Origin: Paulinella micropora
Lineage: Eukaryota > Cercozoa > Imbricatea > Euglyphida > Paulinellidae
Direction: 5' to 3'
Assembly (NCBI GenBank): GCA_019918135.1
Contig: WBZZ01002577.1
Coordinates: 265,001-329,000 of the forward strand
Length of the DNA: 64,000 nt
Shown here in pieces: positions 41,963 to 51,460 of this stretch (position 1 is the stretch's first letter; each line of letters opens with the position of its first letter). The notes under the pieces are model-generated. The model searched no databases, was not told the origin of the DNA, and saw nothing but the letters and a program-made list of their open reading frames with translations. Both the position numbers and the translations under genes were made by a program.

Positions 41963-42711
41963 CACCGGAGATTTGGGCACCTGATGTGGTATATTCACTA
42001 TTCCTTGCAATATCGACTTTTTTTAATAAAAAACAAATTTAAGACTTTCTTTGCTTGCGCGCTTCGCCGGAACTTCTTAAGTCCTACTCTTGCAGGGTGT
42101 CAAGAGAAAAAAGGTTTTGTTTTATTAAAAAGCCAAGTTTTGTTCAACCATGCACAAGTCCGCGTAGCAAGATATAAACCAAATACGGAAAAGAACGGAT
42201 TGGATTGAAATCGTAGAGAGGTGCAACCCCTCCAGAGACCGGCAGCGGGGGGCAAAGCCCCCCCCCCCCCCCCCCTCTTCCCCTCCCTCCGTTTCCCCCC
42301 CGTCCCCCGTTTTTCTCCCTCCCCCGTTTTTCTCCCTCCCCTGTTTTTCTCCCTCCCCTGTTTTTCTCCCTCCCCTGTTTTCCCCCTCCCCCCTCCTCTC
42401 TCCCTCTCTCTCTTCTTTCTTTGCGTGGGAAATCGTAGAGAGGTGAAACCCCTCCAGGTACCGGCAGCGGGGGGCAAAGACCCCCCCCCCCCCCTTTGAG
42501 CCCGCGCCGGGGAGCATGCCCCCCCCCCCCCCCCCGCGCCCCCGCGCCCTGTTCCCCGGGCACTCCCATTGCGGCCCCCCTGCCCTCTTCCCCCCTCTTT
42601 TCCCCTCCCTCTGTTTCACCCCTCCCTCCCTCCGCTTTCCCCCTCCCCCGTTTTCCCCCTCCCCTCGTTTTCCCCCTCTCCCCTCTTTGCTTTCTCTTTT
42701 TTAAGTAACAC

Positions 42712-43383
42712 ATGTTTGCTGCATTGGCAGTTACTGTGCTGCGGGTGGTACAAGCCTGCGACTGCGTGGGCTGCCCCACAACGGCTGTCATCAATGCGGG
42801 CAAAACGCTAGATTTACCAACGCCCAGCCCTTGCTTGGATGCAGAGGACTCGCTGGTTGTGAGCAAGTTGCGAGTCGCCAGTACGAATGGGGCAAGCTTT
42901 AGTGTAAATTGTATATACGATTCGTCTGGTTACGCTATTACTCCAGTGACCTACAGAGCCCTGAGTAGTAGTGCAATCAGCAGCGTGGTGTGTTTTGAAA
43001 AAGAGCCAGAAGAAATCGTGGTTACATCTGCAATACAGCCAGAAATTGATTGCGACTGGTTTGTTAATCCCTCAACATGCCAAATATCTTATGAAATCGA
43101 ATACGCTTGCCGCTCTCTGGCTCGCTGCCCCTGCGAAAACTGCTCGAACAACACCGACTTCGGGATTAATGGCGTGTTGTTGTTCAAGAACACACAAAAC
43201 TGCACTCAAGGCATCGTGGTAGACAAATTGCACGTCCGAGCAAGCAAGATAGATCCGACAACGTCCCTGCCACGCCCGGGAACCGACAAGTTCAGGCTCG
43301 ACACGCGCTCCAAGAATTGGCCGCCAGTGGGTGTGGACAGCCTAACCACCAACGGCTCGACCTCGTGCTTCAGTTGTGCTTAG
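42712..43383 (+). pseudogene. Glycoprotein family copy with an internal deletion
   Basis: Nearly identical to the gene at 58135: signal peptide (MFAALAVTVLRVVQA), CDCVGCPTTAVI, EIEYACRSLARCPCENCS, RPGTDKFRLDT. After CFS the frame hits a stop (43381-43383). Compared with the longer copy, about 90 bp are missing between two TCGTGCTT direct repeats, which removes the YTNPGDEYVN segment and shifts the downstream part. The downstream homology (to about 43800) is still present but no longer in frame. A deletion between short direct repeats explains it. The product would be a truncated ectodomain without an anchor. Confidence 0.78.
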
Positions 43384-44699
43384 TAGATTACGCGATAGAG
43401 ACACACTGCCGCGTACCTCCGTCACCAACTGTGGCCAAGTCTGCCTCGCCCTCCCCAGGTCTGCTCGCATCTATCGAAATACCCATCTATTCTCTTGTAT
43501 GGAATATAGGAGCTTCGACAAGTGCTCCTCGTTATAGGCTCCCCAACGCCGCTCCGCGTGCTGTGACTGTGAAGGTCTCTCTATCTTTTTGTCTTTGTCT
43601 TTATCATTATTATTATTATATGTTTGTACAGTCGCCCTTGCTTCTGTTGGGCGTGATGGCATCCCTGTTGGTCACACGCTTCTAACTGGAAACAAACGGA
43701 GATGGGCGAGCCAGAAGGGCAAGTTCTTAAGATATAAAATAAATACAGAAAAGAACGCGGCTTGGATGTACTTTTTAATAACAAAAATGTGACATCTAGT
43801 GCTTGTTCTGAAAGAGCCGGATTGGATTGAAATCTTAGAAAGGTGAACCCCTCCAGAGACCGGCAGCGGGGAGAGGCGACAACCGAGGGGGAGGGGAAAA
43901 CGGGGGGAGGGAAAGATGTGAAAACAGATGGAAAGAGAGCTGGGAAGGGGGGGGGGGCGCCCCTCCCTCCCGTTTTCCCCCTCCCGCCGTTTTTCCCCTC
44001 CCCCCGTTCTTCCCTCCCCGTTTTCCCCCTCCCCCCGTTTTTCCCCTCTCCCCGTTTTTCTCCCTCCCCCGTTTTTCCCCCTCTCCCCGTTTTCCCCCTC
44101 TCCCCGTTTTCCTCCTCCCCCCGTTTTCCCCCTCTCCCCGTTTTCCCCCTCTCCCCGTTTTCCCCCTCCCCCCCGTTTTGCCCCCTCCCCCTCCTCTCTT
44201 TCTCTCTCTTTCTTTCTCTTCTTTCTTGCATGGAATTCGTCGCCAATGGGCATGGTTCATATTTCCCGGGAAAATGGAACGCCCTGCGAAGGGGCGCGCT
44301 AGAAAAATTAAATTCCAACAGTCTCAGACTTTGCTACCGGAGGGGGGGGGGGGGGAAACGGGGCGGGGGCGTGGTACGCGAAACCGAACAGAAACGCGGG
44401 CTATTTTTTAGTACCAGCGAGCTGCCACACAGGGCGACGCCAACGCGCAAAGCAGGCTGAGGCAGCTGGGGGCAAAGGCCCCCGAGCCCCCTGCCCTCTT
44501 TCCCCCTCCCCCCCCCCTCCTCTCTCTCTCTTCTTTCTTTTGTGGAATTCGTCGCCAAATGTGTATGTGTGCGTAATTTCCGGGGAAAGGGAACGTGTAC
44601 CCAATCAAAAAAGTTTTTCGGGCAACCTTCCTCTCGTCAAAAAAAAAAAAAGGTTTTGTTTATTAAAAAGCCAAGTTTTGTTCAACCGTGCACAAGTCC
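43384..44699. repeat. Former 3' part of the glycoprotein copy, then dispersed repeats
   Basis: 43384-43800 is homologous to the 3' part of the third glycoprotein gene. Then come a Fanzor-type right end (43820), a polypyrimidine hairpin repeat (43900-44260), the GGAACGCCCTGCGAAGGGGC module (44276) with its Sel1-like remnant (44380-44470), a GTCGCCAAATGTGTATGTGT core, and a truncated AAGCCAAGTTTTGTTCAACC module (44670). Confidence 0.75.
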
Positions 44700-44714
44700 G
44701 CGTAGTAAGATATC

Positions 44715-45098
44715 CGCGCCGTGCAAAGGTTCGTGAGCCAGCACGGCCGCCGCGGAGCGGTCGTGACCACGGGCGGCAAGAGCCTATGTGTGCGTGGGCC
44801 TGGCTTGGCCTGCCGCACCAGCCCCGGCCAGGACTGGGAGCCAGCGTGCGAGCGCTGCTACGAGCAGCCAAAGAAGAAAGAGAGACTGCCACAGCCGAGC
44901 GCCATTGCACCGGGGTAGTTGGTTACTCATTCGCAAGGCGGGCGGAGGTACCAATTACTAGCAAGTGTCGGCGGTGCTCTTTTCAGCAGGGCCAGCAAGC
45001 CGCCGCACGGCTGGACGCAATGGAAGCCAGCCTGCGCAAGCTGCTGGCACAGAGACAAGGTTGTCGTCGCGGGCTGCTCGGTCGCGGCGTGAACTAGG
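44715..45098 (+). pseudogene. Unrecognised GC-rich protein fragment
   Basis: Two adjoining frames look protein-like: GRRGAVVTTGGKSLCVRGPG with paired cysteines (ACERCYEQPKKK), and then, in another frame, SKCRRCSFQQGQQAAARLDA with LRKLLAQRQ. Neither has a good start, and the left side joins a truncated repeat. Possibly the remnant of a small zinc-binding protein; family unknown. A piece of the same sequence (GGCCTGCCGCACCAGCCCCG) recurs at about 45685. Confidence 0.3.
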
Positions 45099-45099
45099 A

Positions 45100-45831
45100 G
45101 ATAAGAAAAGAAAACCAGCTAGTTTTAAAAATCTCACTTTTCTAAAAAAAATTTAAAAAAATATCCGGCTGATCGCTGTGCTACGACGTGCGTGTGCGCC
45201 CCGCTAGCAGATCCAGGCCGGCGTCCCTGGGGTCCCCGCCCCCCCCCCCCCCCCTGCGGCCGAGTCCACGTACTCTGTCCCTGGGCAGAGCTCACGCACG
45301 CGGTCCAGCACGGCCAGCAACTCCTCGAGATTCCAATCCGATCCAGGTGTAGTTCAGGTGAAATAAAAAATAAAAAAAATCAAGAAAGATGAAAAAGTTA
45401 CATCAAAAAGTTGTTTTAATTAAAAGCTTGACTTGGCATTATGTCTACTCCTCGTTCCCCCGCCCCTTCCCTCCTTGTCTCCTCTCGCCGCGCACCCCGC
45501 TGGCGCGGGCTGCAGGGGGGGCACTGGGGGCTTGCCCCCGAGTTGACTCTCTTCCAGTGAAAGAACTTTCCCTTCTGGCTAAGATTTGAGATGGCGGAGG
45601 CCCGCGCCGCCCGAGGACACAAGCGCGAGGGGGCCGCTCCCTCCCCCTTGTCTGTCAGCGGCATGGCCAGCCGCGCCGTGCTTGGCCTGCCGCACCAGCC
45701 CCGGCCAGGACTGGCAGCCCTTTTCTCCATTCCAGCCCGCGCCAGCGGGGTGGCACTGAGAACTAAGAAAAGGAGGTGAACCCTCTCCAGGAAACGGCAG
45801 CGGGGGGTTTTAAATGCCCTGGAGCCCGCCT
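45100..45831. repeat. Mosaic of fragments: patches, Fanzor piece, repeat modules
   Basis: Includes a patch at about 45490-45540, a minus-strand Fanzor fragment at 45541-45612 (the KGKFFHWKRVN region), a copy of 44810-44840, a half patch at 45720-45757 and another at about 45830. No intact gene. The pieces are joined without spacers, often at a patch. Confidence 0.65.
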
Positions 45832-46245
45832 TTAAGCCCGTGCCAGCGTCTTGCTTAGTGGCAGTACGTGTAAGTCTCTGCATATCGAATCTATTGTGTT
45901 TTGAATGTTTTGTCTGGTATTTTTGAATGCGATTTCCCTGCCTAAAGTAGTAGTTTTGTGGCCTGGTTGTAAATCCTCCAGTACGTGCGCGGGCTGTGCG
46001 CATTGCTCGGTAGATGGAGCATCTGTGGTTATGTCCTGGAATGCAGCAGCCAATTTGTGCGCGAATGCTTCATAAGATCTTTGGTACTTGTCTGTGTCTA
46101 GCAATTGCTCAAATTTCTCAATGCTACCAGTTTCTGTCGTGCTCTGGGCAAGTTCCTTTCGATATTCCTCGACATTGAATGGCGGGTTTTCATCCGCAGA
46201 GTGTTCTTTTTCATCAAAACACAGTTGCAGATGCATGTCTACCAT
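45832..46245 (-). CDS. Hypothetical protein, possible continuation of the 714-residue gene
   Basis: ATG at 46245, 137 residues, hydrophilic and helical (EKEHSADENPPFNVEEYRKE; IEKFEQLLDTDKYQRSYEAF). It lies about 50 bp downstream of the large gene on the same strand with similar moderate GC. It could be a second small gene or the separated C-terminal part of it. The last few codons (LARA) run into a patch-like end, so the natural stop may be lost. Confidence 0.45.
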   Translation of the reverse strand: MVDMHLQLCFDEKEHSADENPPFNVEEYRKELAQSTTETGSIEKFEQLLDTDKYQRSYEAFAHKLAAAFQDITTDAPSTEQCAQPAHVLEDLQPGHKTTTLGREIAFKNTRQNIQNTIDSICRDLHVLPLSKTLARA

Positions 46246-46299
46246 AGCCAGGTGCCAGCGATTCTAAAACCAACACTGGAAAGGTTCCGACCGAGGAGG

Positions 46300-48444
46300 C
46301 TAGATCCAAATCCGCTTATATGCTTCATTGGCACCATGCCCTTGGAGGCACAAGTAGAACAGGATCAAGTTGGACATGTATACGATATCGTGGATCAACC
46401 TGTCAAGCAGCTTGGCTGCTGTATCTTTCCGAATCTTCTGCAGTCTGCTGTTTTGGACTTCCCTTGTAATTTTTTCAACACGCTCGATTTCGGGCGCATG
46501 AAAATCCTGCAAATTTCGTATGGCTTGTATAAGCTTGGGGTCGTCCCAACATGGGATACAGATGCACCTGCTGTCGATATTGTCTAAGTATAGTGTTTGA
46601 CCCTTCTTGTCAAACACTAAATGTGCGGGGCTCATGCCAGTTACCAGCAACTGCAGCTGGGCTAGCTTATCGCATACAGCAATGATAGCTTCAATGTTGC
46701 TTTTTGATAGTGGAGTAGCTATTGTCGATAGCGTGTGCGCTCCGGGGGCTGGTTTAACACCCAGATAGAACTTGCCGGACATTCGCGCAGTCCATGCAGG
46801 GTACGGGATGTTATTTTTATCACGGACTTGTATGTCCTGCTTGCTGTGGCAGTAGTAAAGTCTTACAACTGGAGCCGCCAGTTTCTCCAGCGATAGCAGA
46901 GCTGCTATGTATGCATCTTGTACAAAGGTACAGCCTATTTCCCCAACAAGGCTTTCCGCACGCTGCAATTCCGATGCACTTATTAAAAAACCCCGGGTTA
47001 ATTTTGTCTGGATTTGGACGAGAAAATCCTTGACGGAGGACTCTGCATATTCTGGGCTCGTCACCACGTGATATACGACCTTGTAATTGTCGTTGCGCTC
47101 TTTCCTGTAGCACTTGACGAAGAAGGAACTCTCTAGCACATGCGCCCGAACGACGTGAAGACCTGCACGTAGACGGCATGCGGATGATGCAGTATTCGTC
47201 GTCGTGTCTATAGGCCACTTGTCCCGCGGCCATTGAACCTGAATTGTCTCAATCAAATCTAGGGCTTCCCTTTTCTCGTAGATCGTACTAGTCTGCGACC
47301 GCTTAATTTCCTCTTTGACAGGTTGTGCGGGAAGCAAGCTGAGCAGCGGATAGAAGCTCACAACGGGCGCGGATTCTTGTAGAGCGACCGCCTGCAAGTC
47401 CAGTGCTCCCAAACGCAGACTTTGTATTTGCGATTTTCCATTGACGTACATTTCCTTTGGATCAAAAAGTAGCGTCCAGAAAATTTTCTCTATTGCACCA
47501 GCAGTAATGGCTTCTTCGGATCCGGAAGGTACCTTAAATTCTTTGAGGTAGTCCCGGCGGCTATACTGAAAGGGATTTTTGTTGTATTGTACGAGTTGTA
47601 GGTATGTAGCCAGGGGCCCCGTGCCTTGTGAGTAACGATTAAACCATTGTATAGCGCATTCCTTAACGGGCCACAAATCCCTGACCATTAGCACATCCTT
47701 AATGATATCAGTTACAATTGTTCTACAGACATCTAGGCACGTGCGTGCACCGGCACACACATGCACGCGTCTGTGGAGCTCCGCGCACATGTTTATATAT
47801 GCCGAAATTGCATTGGAGAACCGCGCCAATGGTAGTAGCTTGGCTGCTACGCTACTCGGGGAACTCGCGGTGACGACGGACTGCAAAACTCCAAAGTCAA
47901 TGGACTCGCCCAGGCATACACACTCACGCTCCTCCTGCAAGTCCCCTGGTCCCTTCGGGGCCAGTAGTACTAATGTGTTGCTCACTGTCAAGTTGCTCCA
48001 TATCCAGGCCTCCGACTTCTTGTCTTGCATTATGTTCTTTAGGCATTGTGACACGTTATTAATTGTTATTATTTTCTCAGCCCGCTCTTGGACATTTCTA
48101 ATGCTTAGTAACCAGTCCAGCAAGCTGCGGCAATGTACTTCTGCGGCGGGGTTCAAACTCAGCAGGTAAAAATTTGTTTGTGTCCCTTGATCTTGAAAGC
48201 AGTGAAAACATTCTGGATTTGAAGGACAAGTCAAAACCTTGGGTTTTTCAACTAGCTTGAAGCTGTTGGACAGCTTAAAGCTGCCCGGTATAGGCGGCTC
48301 TTCATTAGGCCTGCGTTCGACGCAAAAGAGAATTTGGTGCGGTGTCGTGCGGCTTTTAGCAGTTATCCAAACATTTGGCCCCAGCCACTTTGCTTTCTGT
48401 ACAATGGTAGCAAACCGGACCTGGCAGTGCATACACGCACTCAT
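46300..48444 (-). CDS. Large hypothetical protein, 714 residues
   Basis: The longest intact frame here, from an ATG at 48444. It opens with CXXC-type residues (MSACMHCQVRF) and has further Cys pairs (CPSNPECFHCF near 75). Most of the chain is helical. Near residue 600, LLVTGMSPAHLVFDKKGQTL followed by YLDNIDSR resembles the catalytic-loop/DFG spacing of kinase-like folds (xDxSPxNxxxD then xxDFD), but the Lys and HRD motifs are not evident, so this is a weak hint. GC content is visibly lower than in the flanking repeats, with no patch insertions. No family recognised. The intact 2.1 kb frame supports an active gene. Confidence 0.75.
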   Translation of the reverse strand: MSACMHCQVRFATIVQKAKWLGPNVWITAKSRTTPHQILFCVERRPNEEPPIPGSFKLSNSFKLVEKPKVLTCPSNPECFHCFQDQGTQTNFYLLSLNPAAEVHCRSLLDWLLSIRNVQERAEKIITINNVSQCLKNIMQDKKSEAWIWSNLTVSNTLVLLAPKGPGDLQEERECVCLGESIDFGVLQSVVTASSPSSVAAKLLPLARFSNAISAYINMCAELHRRVHVCAGARTCLDVCRTIVTDIIKDVLMVRDLWPVKECAIQWFNRYSQGTGPLATYLQLVQYNKNPFQYSRRDYLKEFKVPSGSEEAITAGAIEKIFWTLLFDPKEMYVNGKSQIQSLRLGALDLQAVALQESAPVVSFYPLLSLLPAQPVKEEIKRSQTSTIYEKREALDLIETIQVQWPRDKWPIDTTTNTASSACRLRAGLHVVRAHVLESSFFVKCYRKERNDNYKVVYHVVTSPEYAESSVKDFLVQIQTKLTRGFLISASELQRAESLVGEIGCTFVQDAYIAALLSLEKLAAPVVRLYYCHSKQDIQVRDKNNIPYPAWTARMSGKFYLGVKPAPGAHTLSTIATPLSKSNIEAIIAVCDKLAQLQLLVTGMSPAHLVFDKKGQTLYLDNIDSRCICIPCWDDPKLIQAIRNLQDFHAPEIERVEKITREVQNSRLQKIRKDTAAKLLDRLIHDIVYMSNLILFYLCLQGHGANEAYKRIWI

Positions 48445-48445
48445 T

Positions 48446-49492
48446 CTTTTTTATATAAAAAATATATATACTAGTATTGAGTTTGTGGAACGCGCCACAT
48501 CAGATTCCCCCCCTCCCCCCTCCTCCTCCTCCCCGTTCCCCCCTCCCCCCCCCCTTCCCTTCCATCTCTTTCCCCTCTTCTCTCTCCCCTCCGTTGCAAT
48601 CTGTACGCGCCGGGGGGCATGCCCCCCCGCGCCCCCCCTTTTCTCCATTCCAGCCCGCGCCAGCGGGGTGGCACTGGCAGCTATACGTCTTCGCGGATGT
48701 CGTAGGGCACGCTGAGAAGCCACGGCCTGGTTCGCACAAATTCGCTGTCTTGTTTCACAAACCGCAGGCGCAGATTATCTAGATCAAAATCGCCCAGGCA
48801 GCGCATTCTACCGCCCATCTCGGCCCTTCTTTGCCCACCCCGCTTGCGCGGGCTGGAGAGGAAAGAAGCATGGTTTGAGCGGGGCGCCAAGAACTGCAAC
48901 AAAATTTTTATTAATTTTGCTTGGCTCAAAGAAATCTTACACTTGACACTGAAAACTAGCTCTCCTCTCCCTCTTTTCTTCTTGCGTGAAATTTGTCTCC
49001 AAGTGTGCGCGTGTGCGTATTTTCCGGGGAAAAGGAACGAGTGTCAGAATTGTGCTTCCCCCATCCAAAAAGAAATTTCGAGTACCCTTCCCCCGGGGGC
49101 GGGGGGAAACGGGGGGAGGGAAAGATATGAAAACAGAGGCAAGGAGAGGTGGGAGGGGGGGGGTCGCCCCCCCCCCCTTCTCCCCTCCCCCCGTTTTTCT
49201 CCTCCCCCCCCCCCCCGTTTTTCTCCTCCCCTTGTTTTTCCCCTCCCCCCGTTTTTCCCCTCTCCCCGTTTTTCCCCTCTCCCCGTTTTTCCCCTCTCCC
49301 CGTTTTTCCCCTCTCCCCGTTTTCCCCCTCCCCTCGTCTTCCCCCTCCCTTCCTCCTCTGTCCCCTCCCCCCCCCTCTCTCTCTCTCTCTCTCGCTCTCG
49401 CTCTCTCTTGCGTGGAATTTGTCGCCAAATGGGCATGGGGTGCGTATTTCCCGGGGAAAGGGGGACGTGTGCCAGAATTATTCTCCCCCCCC
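48446..49492. repeat. Dispersed-repeat block with a Fanzor fragment
   Basis: Polypyrimidine tract, inverted patch (48608-48673), a minus-strand Fanzor fragment (48674-48834, GDFDLDNLRLRFVKQDSEFV region), half patch (48835-48862), GAGAGGAAAGAAGCATGGTT module, polypyrimidine hairpin repeat with TTTTCCGGGGAAAAGGAACG. No intact gene. Confidence 0.78.
48608..48673 (-). mobile_element. GC-rich two-hairpin patch element
   Basis: CCGGGGGGCATGCCCCCC, then TTTTCTCCATTCCAGCCCGC and GCCAGCGGGGTGGCA; nearly identical to the copy at 16772-16838. It joins repeat sequence to a Fanzor fragment. Confidence 0.8.
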
Positions 49493-49780
49493 TGCGGGCT
49501 TCGAAAAAGAAAGCTTGTTTATTTTTGCTCTCCCTCTAAACCCGGGGGGCAGGCAAGGGCCGAGATGGGCGGTAGAATGCGCTGCCTGGGCGACTTTGAT
49601 CTAGATACTCTGCGCCTGCGGTTTGTGAAACAAGATAGCGAATTTGTGCGAGCCAGGCCGTGGCTTCTCAGCGTGCCCTACGACATCCGTGAAGTGGCCA
49701 TCCGGCGTTCTGCCCTTTCTCCCTTCCAGCTGCCGGCCGGTCTCTGGAGGGGTTCGCCTCTCTAAGATTTCAATACAATC
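49493..49780 (+). mobile_element. Internally deleted, non-autonomous Fanzor derivative (288 bp)
   Basis: Starts with the Fanzor left end (CTGCGGGCTTCGAAAAAGAA, then TTTTTGCTCTCCCTCTAAAC), jumps at GGGGGGCAGG to a coding piece (AEMGGRMRCLGDFDLDTLRL ... RPWLLSVPYDI), then to the right end (TTTCTCCCTTCCAGCTGCCG ... AAGATTTCAATACAATC). It keeps both ends and lacks RuvC, so it would need the full-length Fanzor in trans. Confidence 0.72.
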
Positions 49781-50338
49781 CGCGCCAAGAACTGCAACAA
49801 AACTTTTTATTAATTTTGCTTGGCTCAAAGAAATCTTACACTTGACACTGAAAACTAGGAAAGATTTCAATCCGATCCATGCGTAGTTCAGGTGAGAAGG
49901 TCAACTCCTCAAGATTTCAAATGGATCCGCCCAAGCCTACACGCCAAGGTCCAGCAAGAGCTTAGGAGCAACACGAGTGTTGTCGCGCCCCACAACGCGA
50001 ACAAAACACCCCGCTGGCCCCGCCGCCCCCAGCGGCGGTTGTTGTAGCCAGGGCTGCTGACATGGCGGCCGCGCGGTCGAGCACCCCCATCGTTAGCAGC
50101 GGCATGGAGATCTTCTTTTTCTTTTGGGAGGGGGGAAGAAAATGGGGCAGGTTACGATTTTTTAATAAGCCTTGGGCAGGATTGAATCAAAATCTGGTTG
50201 CTGAGGGAGGCAGGGCGCCCCCCCCCCCTCATCGACTCTGCTAGGACCAAATTCGGGGGGGGGGGGGGCGCCCCCCCCCATCATACACACCAGCGGAGGG
50301 GTCTTACTGCGCTTGTGTTGCAGATTGTTACAGCATAA
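49781..50338. other. Mostly unassigned sequence
   Basis: Contains CGCCAAGAACTGCAACAAAA and an AGATTTCAATCCGATCCATG module, then an unassigned 49920-50130 piece with a short frame on each strand, and poly-G/C tracts at 50210-50280. No gene I can support. Confidence 0.5.
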
Positions 50339-50905
50339 ATGTCGTCGTCGTCAGCGAAAAAAGGTGGAGCTTGTGTCGCCAGAATGTTGAGACAAAACTC
50401 TGCCCGCGCGCAACGAGCGTTGAAGCGTGCCAAACTTGCCGACACGACCCTCTTGGGGGAGTGGGAGAAGTGCTACAAAGACCTTGAGCGTGTGGAGGAG
50501 ATATACGAGACAGAGCTGCAGGCGTTCTTAGATGTTTTGGGACAGAATGACAAGGTGGCCAAGTCCGCTCGTTTACGTGTCGCCCCTCGTGACATACACT
50601 CCGCACCAAAGCCTAGAGCTTCTTCGTCTAGGATGAAGAGCGAGATCGAATCGCTGCGGCGGACTCTCAAGCTTCTGGCAGACGACCTGCGCTTCATGCG
50701 CGAGCTTTGTGTGCCTTTGGCGATTTCCTACCTAAACAGACTAGAGGGGGCAAGAAATCTGCAAATTCTCTACTCCCCTGACGCAGATGCCCTACTACTT
50801 GGGCGGAATAAAGACATTCACGGACGAATCCAATTGCTTTTAGATCGCATCAAGGAATGTACATTGGGGGGGGCGCCAGCCCTCTCGATTTGGAGTTGTA
50901 ATTAA
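50339..50905 (+). CDS. Hypothetical coiled-coil protein, 188 residues
   Basis: Intact ATG-to-TAA frame. Basic N-terminus (SSSAKKGGACVARMLRQNSA), then helical coiled-coil-prone segments (EKCYKDLERVEEIYETELQA and MKSEIESLRRTLKLLADDLR), and a C-terminal part LLLGRNKDIHGRIQLLLDRI. It overlaps the minus-strand gene to its right by 4 bp, tail to tail, a compact layout typical of viral genomes. No family recognised; a structural or nuclear role is only a guess. Confidence 0.65.
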   Translation: MSSSSAKKGGACVARMLRQNSARAQRALKRAKLADTTLLGEWEKCYKDLERVEEIYETELQAFLDVLGQNDKVAKSARLRVAPRDIHSAPKPRASSSRMKSEIESLRRTLKLLADDLRFMRELCVPLAISYLNRLEGARNLQILYSPDADALLLGRNKDIHGRIQLLLDRIKECTLGGAPALSIWSCN

Positions 50906-51460
50906 AAGAAAATTTTGGAACCAGAATGATTTAAAAAAAACAAAAGTTTAAACAAGTTTTTCGGAGCCGCCATCTTGTGCAAACACCAAGGCCAAAAACG
51001 TCGGCGCTCTTTAGGAGGGTAGTATAATGTCAACAATTCTGTGACCTGCACTTTCAATTGGGCCCTCTCAGCTGCTGTGATTTCATCTGCTTGTTTCTTG
51101 TCCAACTCTTGGCAGAGTTTGAACATTGGGTACAGTGTAAAAAAAAGTCATGCGTATTAAAGACCTTGCCCAGCGTTTCTTGTTTCGCTTCACATGTTGG
51201 TCTGTTGTTTGGTACTGCGTTCTCTGGTGCGTGTCATCTAACTTGTAGATCTGTTTCTGAAGGTTCTCCATCTGGGCCTTGATTGCATTGATTCGCTCTT
51301 TGTGCCGTGTATAATAAATCGTGGCGCCGTCGCACAATTCTCCGATCGTTACTTGCAATTTGCTAGGGCTTGAATACAATTTGTATTCCCTTTCCCAAAA
51401 CCTTCGTACAGCAGCCGTGATATCTTGGATGTTTTTATTAGCAAAAACATCTGGATCCAT
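50902..51460 (-). pseudogene. Hypothetical coiled-coil protein, homopolymer frameshift
   Basis: ATG at 51460. The first frame (MDPDVFANKNIQDITAAVRR; KERINAIKAQMENLQKQIYK) loses character near 51145, where a run of eight T lies on the plus strand. The next frame then continues as KLCQELDKKQADEITAAERA and ends at 50902. One base in the homopolymer would restore a single frame of about 185 residues, so a sequencing error is quite possible. It is heptad-rich and its size is close to that of its convergent neighbour. Function unknown. Confidence 0.6.

Larger units (their letters stand above)
39205..42690. repeat. Large dispersed-repeat block
   Basis: Multiple AAGCCAAGTTTTGTTCAACC modules (39590, 40898, 42131), GAAGAGCTGGAGCATAACGG modules (39378, 40339), polypyrimidine hairpin repeats with TTGTCGACAAATGGGCATGG cores (about 39990, 40648), Fanzor-type right ends (39660, 40964, 41550, 42201), and the duplicated Sel1/CACTATTCC segment at 40725-40865. 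Low-complexity open frames are artefacts. Confidence 0.85.

Noticed and set aside
41753..42010. 85-residue minus-strand ORF (FRVWRRSLATISSLGHFWSA) also seen on the plus strand at 33.0 kb
   Set aside because: Antisense of the duplicated MAKGAYR gene start. The opposite strand has the ATG at the same codon in both copies and a more protein-like composition.
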